From: Bacillus sp. V3-13
GTDB taxonomy: Bacteria > Bacillota > Bacilli > Bacillales > Cytobacillaceae
Assembly (NCBI RefSeq): GCF_002860165.1
Contig: NZ_PGUZ01000029.1
Location: 62,001 to 126,000, forward strand
Direction: 5' to 3'
Length of the DNA stretch: 64,000 nt
The stretch's first letter is position 1. Each line of letters starts with the position of its first letter. The position numbers and the translations under genes are program-made. The notes under the pieces are model-generated. The model searched no databases, was not told the DNA's origin, and worked only from the letters and a program-made list of their open reading frames with translations. This document shows, in pieces, positions 63,413 through 64,000 of this stretch.

Positions 63413-63693
63413 TGGAGCGATCATGCTCATGGTGCAGCAGCGCACATATTGAAACAGGGCAAGAAACGGTATACTGGGAGCTTCCAGATGGAACGAGGGC
63501 AATTGAAATTACCGATGTTCCTTCGACTGTTTGCCACGATTGCCACATTGTTTACCAGACGGATGAAATCGTTAAAACGATCGAGGATCAGCTTTTTATC
63601 GTAAATACAAAATCAATCGGTAAAACGATCTCTTTTGAAGGACTCATCAATCTTCCCAAACTATTGAAAAAAAATTACTTTGATTTTTCATAA
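63412..63693 (+). CDS. yokU: YokU-family zinc-ribbon protein
   Basis: 93 residues. CSWC near the N-terminus and CHDC at ~43 form a zinc ribbon, followed by an alpha region (IVKTIEDQLFIVN), resembling MqsA-type N-terminal domains. AGGGAGGAAAAG precedes the ATG, overlapping kamA by one base. Role unknown. Confidence 0.88.
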   Translation: MERSCSWCSSAHIETGQETVYWELPDGTRAIEITDVPSTVCHDCHIVYQTDEIVKTIEDQLFIVNTKSIGKTISFEGLINLPKLLKKNYFDFS

Positions 63694-63705
63694 ATTTAGG
63701 CAAAG

Positions 63706-63739
63706 AAAAAACCGCCCAACGGGAGATCGGGCGGTTTTT
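63706..63739 (+). terminator. Terminator of kamA-yokU
   Basis: AAACCGCCC pairs with GGGCGGTTT, followed by TTTTG; preceded by an A-run. Confidence 0.92.
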
Positions 63740-63875
63740 GACTGCCTGCGATTTTCGGGCGGAGGGTCCGCTGTGGACGCATGCAGGAGGGATGAATTAT
63801 AGTAAACGTAAGTTAATAACGTGGAGATGGAAAGCTCGGGCTCCTTAAGAAAAAAGAACTGGAAAGGTGTTATGT

Positions 63876-64000
63876 ATGCGAAAATCGTTCTACCATTTTT
63901 TAATGAAATATCGGCATCCGGAGCCGAAGGATTCAATAAGCAAGTTTGCAAACTATGCTTATGACGACCACAGTTTTCCGAAGAGGTCGGAGGATTATCA
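63876..64000 (+). CDS. yozE: YozE (UPF0346), truncated by window end
   Basis: Partial; begins MRKSFYHFLMKYRHPEPKDS and continues FANYAYDDHSFPKRSEDY, nearly the same as B. subtilis YozE, a ~74-residue SAM-like-fold protein. AAAGGTG precedes the ATG. Confidence 0.9.
   Translation, partial: MRKSFYHFLMKYRHPEPKDSISKFANYAYDDHSFPKRSEDY

Noticed and set aside
63792..63848. 18-codon ORF between yokU and yozE
   Set aside because: AGGAGGG directly abuts the ATG, too close for initiation, and nothing else supports it.
63688..63951. Minus-strand ORF of 87 codons at the window end
   Set aside because: It runs through the kamA-yokU terminator and antisense to yozE, with no ribosome site; a shadow.

Overview
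The window is chromosomal DNA of a Bacillaceae species (Bacillus sensu lato, Gram-positive, moderate G+C). The evidence is the gene content and order: bcsA-ypbQ, dynA, ypcP, ypeP-ypeQ, cspD, metA, a bsaA-type peroxidase, ypgQ, ypgR, ilvD, brxA, ypjP, thyA-dfrA, ilvA, ypmQ-ypmR-ypmS, msrA-msrB, ypqE, the yodT-S-R-Q-P/kamA cluster, yokU and yozE. Many of these are neighbours in Bacillus subtilis, but here they are partly reshuffled and interspersed with other genes. No rRNA, tRNA, CRISPR array, prophage or intact insertion sequence was seen. The exact genus cannot be fixed by eye.

Layout. 1-6.6 kb: type III polyketide synthase plus its methyltransferase partner, a Fur-box-controlled 31-residue membrane peptide, a double-GTPase dynamin, and a nucleotidyltransferase. 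6.6-16 kb: housekeeping genes (5'-3' exonuclease, PAP2-like membrane protein, two RNase H-fold proteins, cold-shock protein, topoisomerase III, MntR, a methyltransferase, AIM24). 16-30.6 kb: metabolism (metA, fhs, glutathione peroxidase, ilvD, bacilliredoxin), an ABC-F/HD pair, and an unusual operon made of an 18-residue ORF, a giant acetyltransferase fusion and an amidohydrolase. 30.6-38.4 kb: a decayed methyltransferase remnant, ypjP, a TerC manganese exporter-like protein, a secreted lethal-factor-like peptidase, thymidylate synthase/DHFR, threonine deaminase and a Tat translocase.

38.5-42.4 kb is the most distinctive part. A class D sortase is divergent from an operon encoding a SipW-type signal peptidase, a TasA/camelysin-type fibre protein, a proline-rich surface protein and a protein with an LPSTA sorting signal. 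The 280 bp between them carry five copies of a 16-bp operator resembling the Bacillus SinR site, placed over both divergent promoters. Together this looks like a self-contained, biofilm-regulated, sortase-anchored extracellular fibre system.

42.5-53.6 kb: DegV protein, a PCYCGC lipoprotein, an orphan sporulation-kinase-like histidine kinase, nucleoside hydrolase, the Sco/YpmR/YpmS group, methionine sulfoxide reductases, a PTS IIA protein and a YjcZ-type peptide. 53.7-64 kb: an FAD-dependent dehydrogenase, then a lysine/beta-lysine cluster (yodT-S-R-Q, ablB/yodP, a sigma-54 activator, kamA, yokU). kamA has a perfect -24/-12 promoter. The window ends inside yozE.
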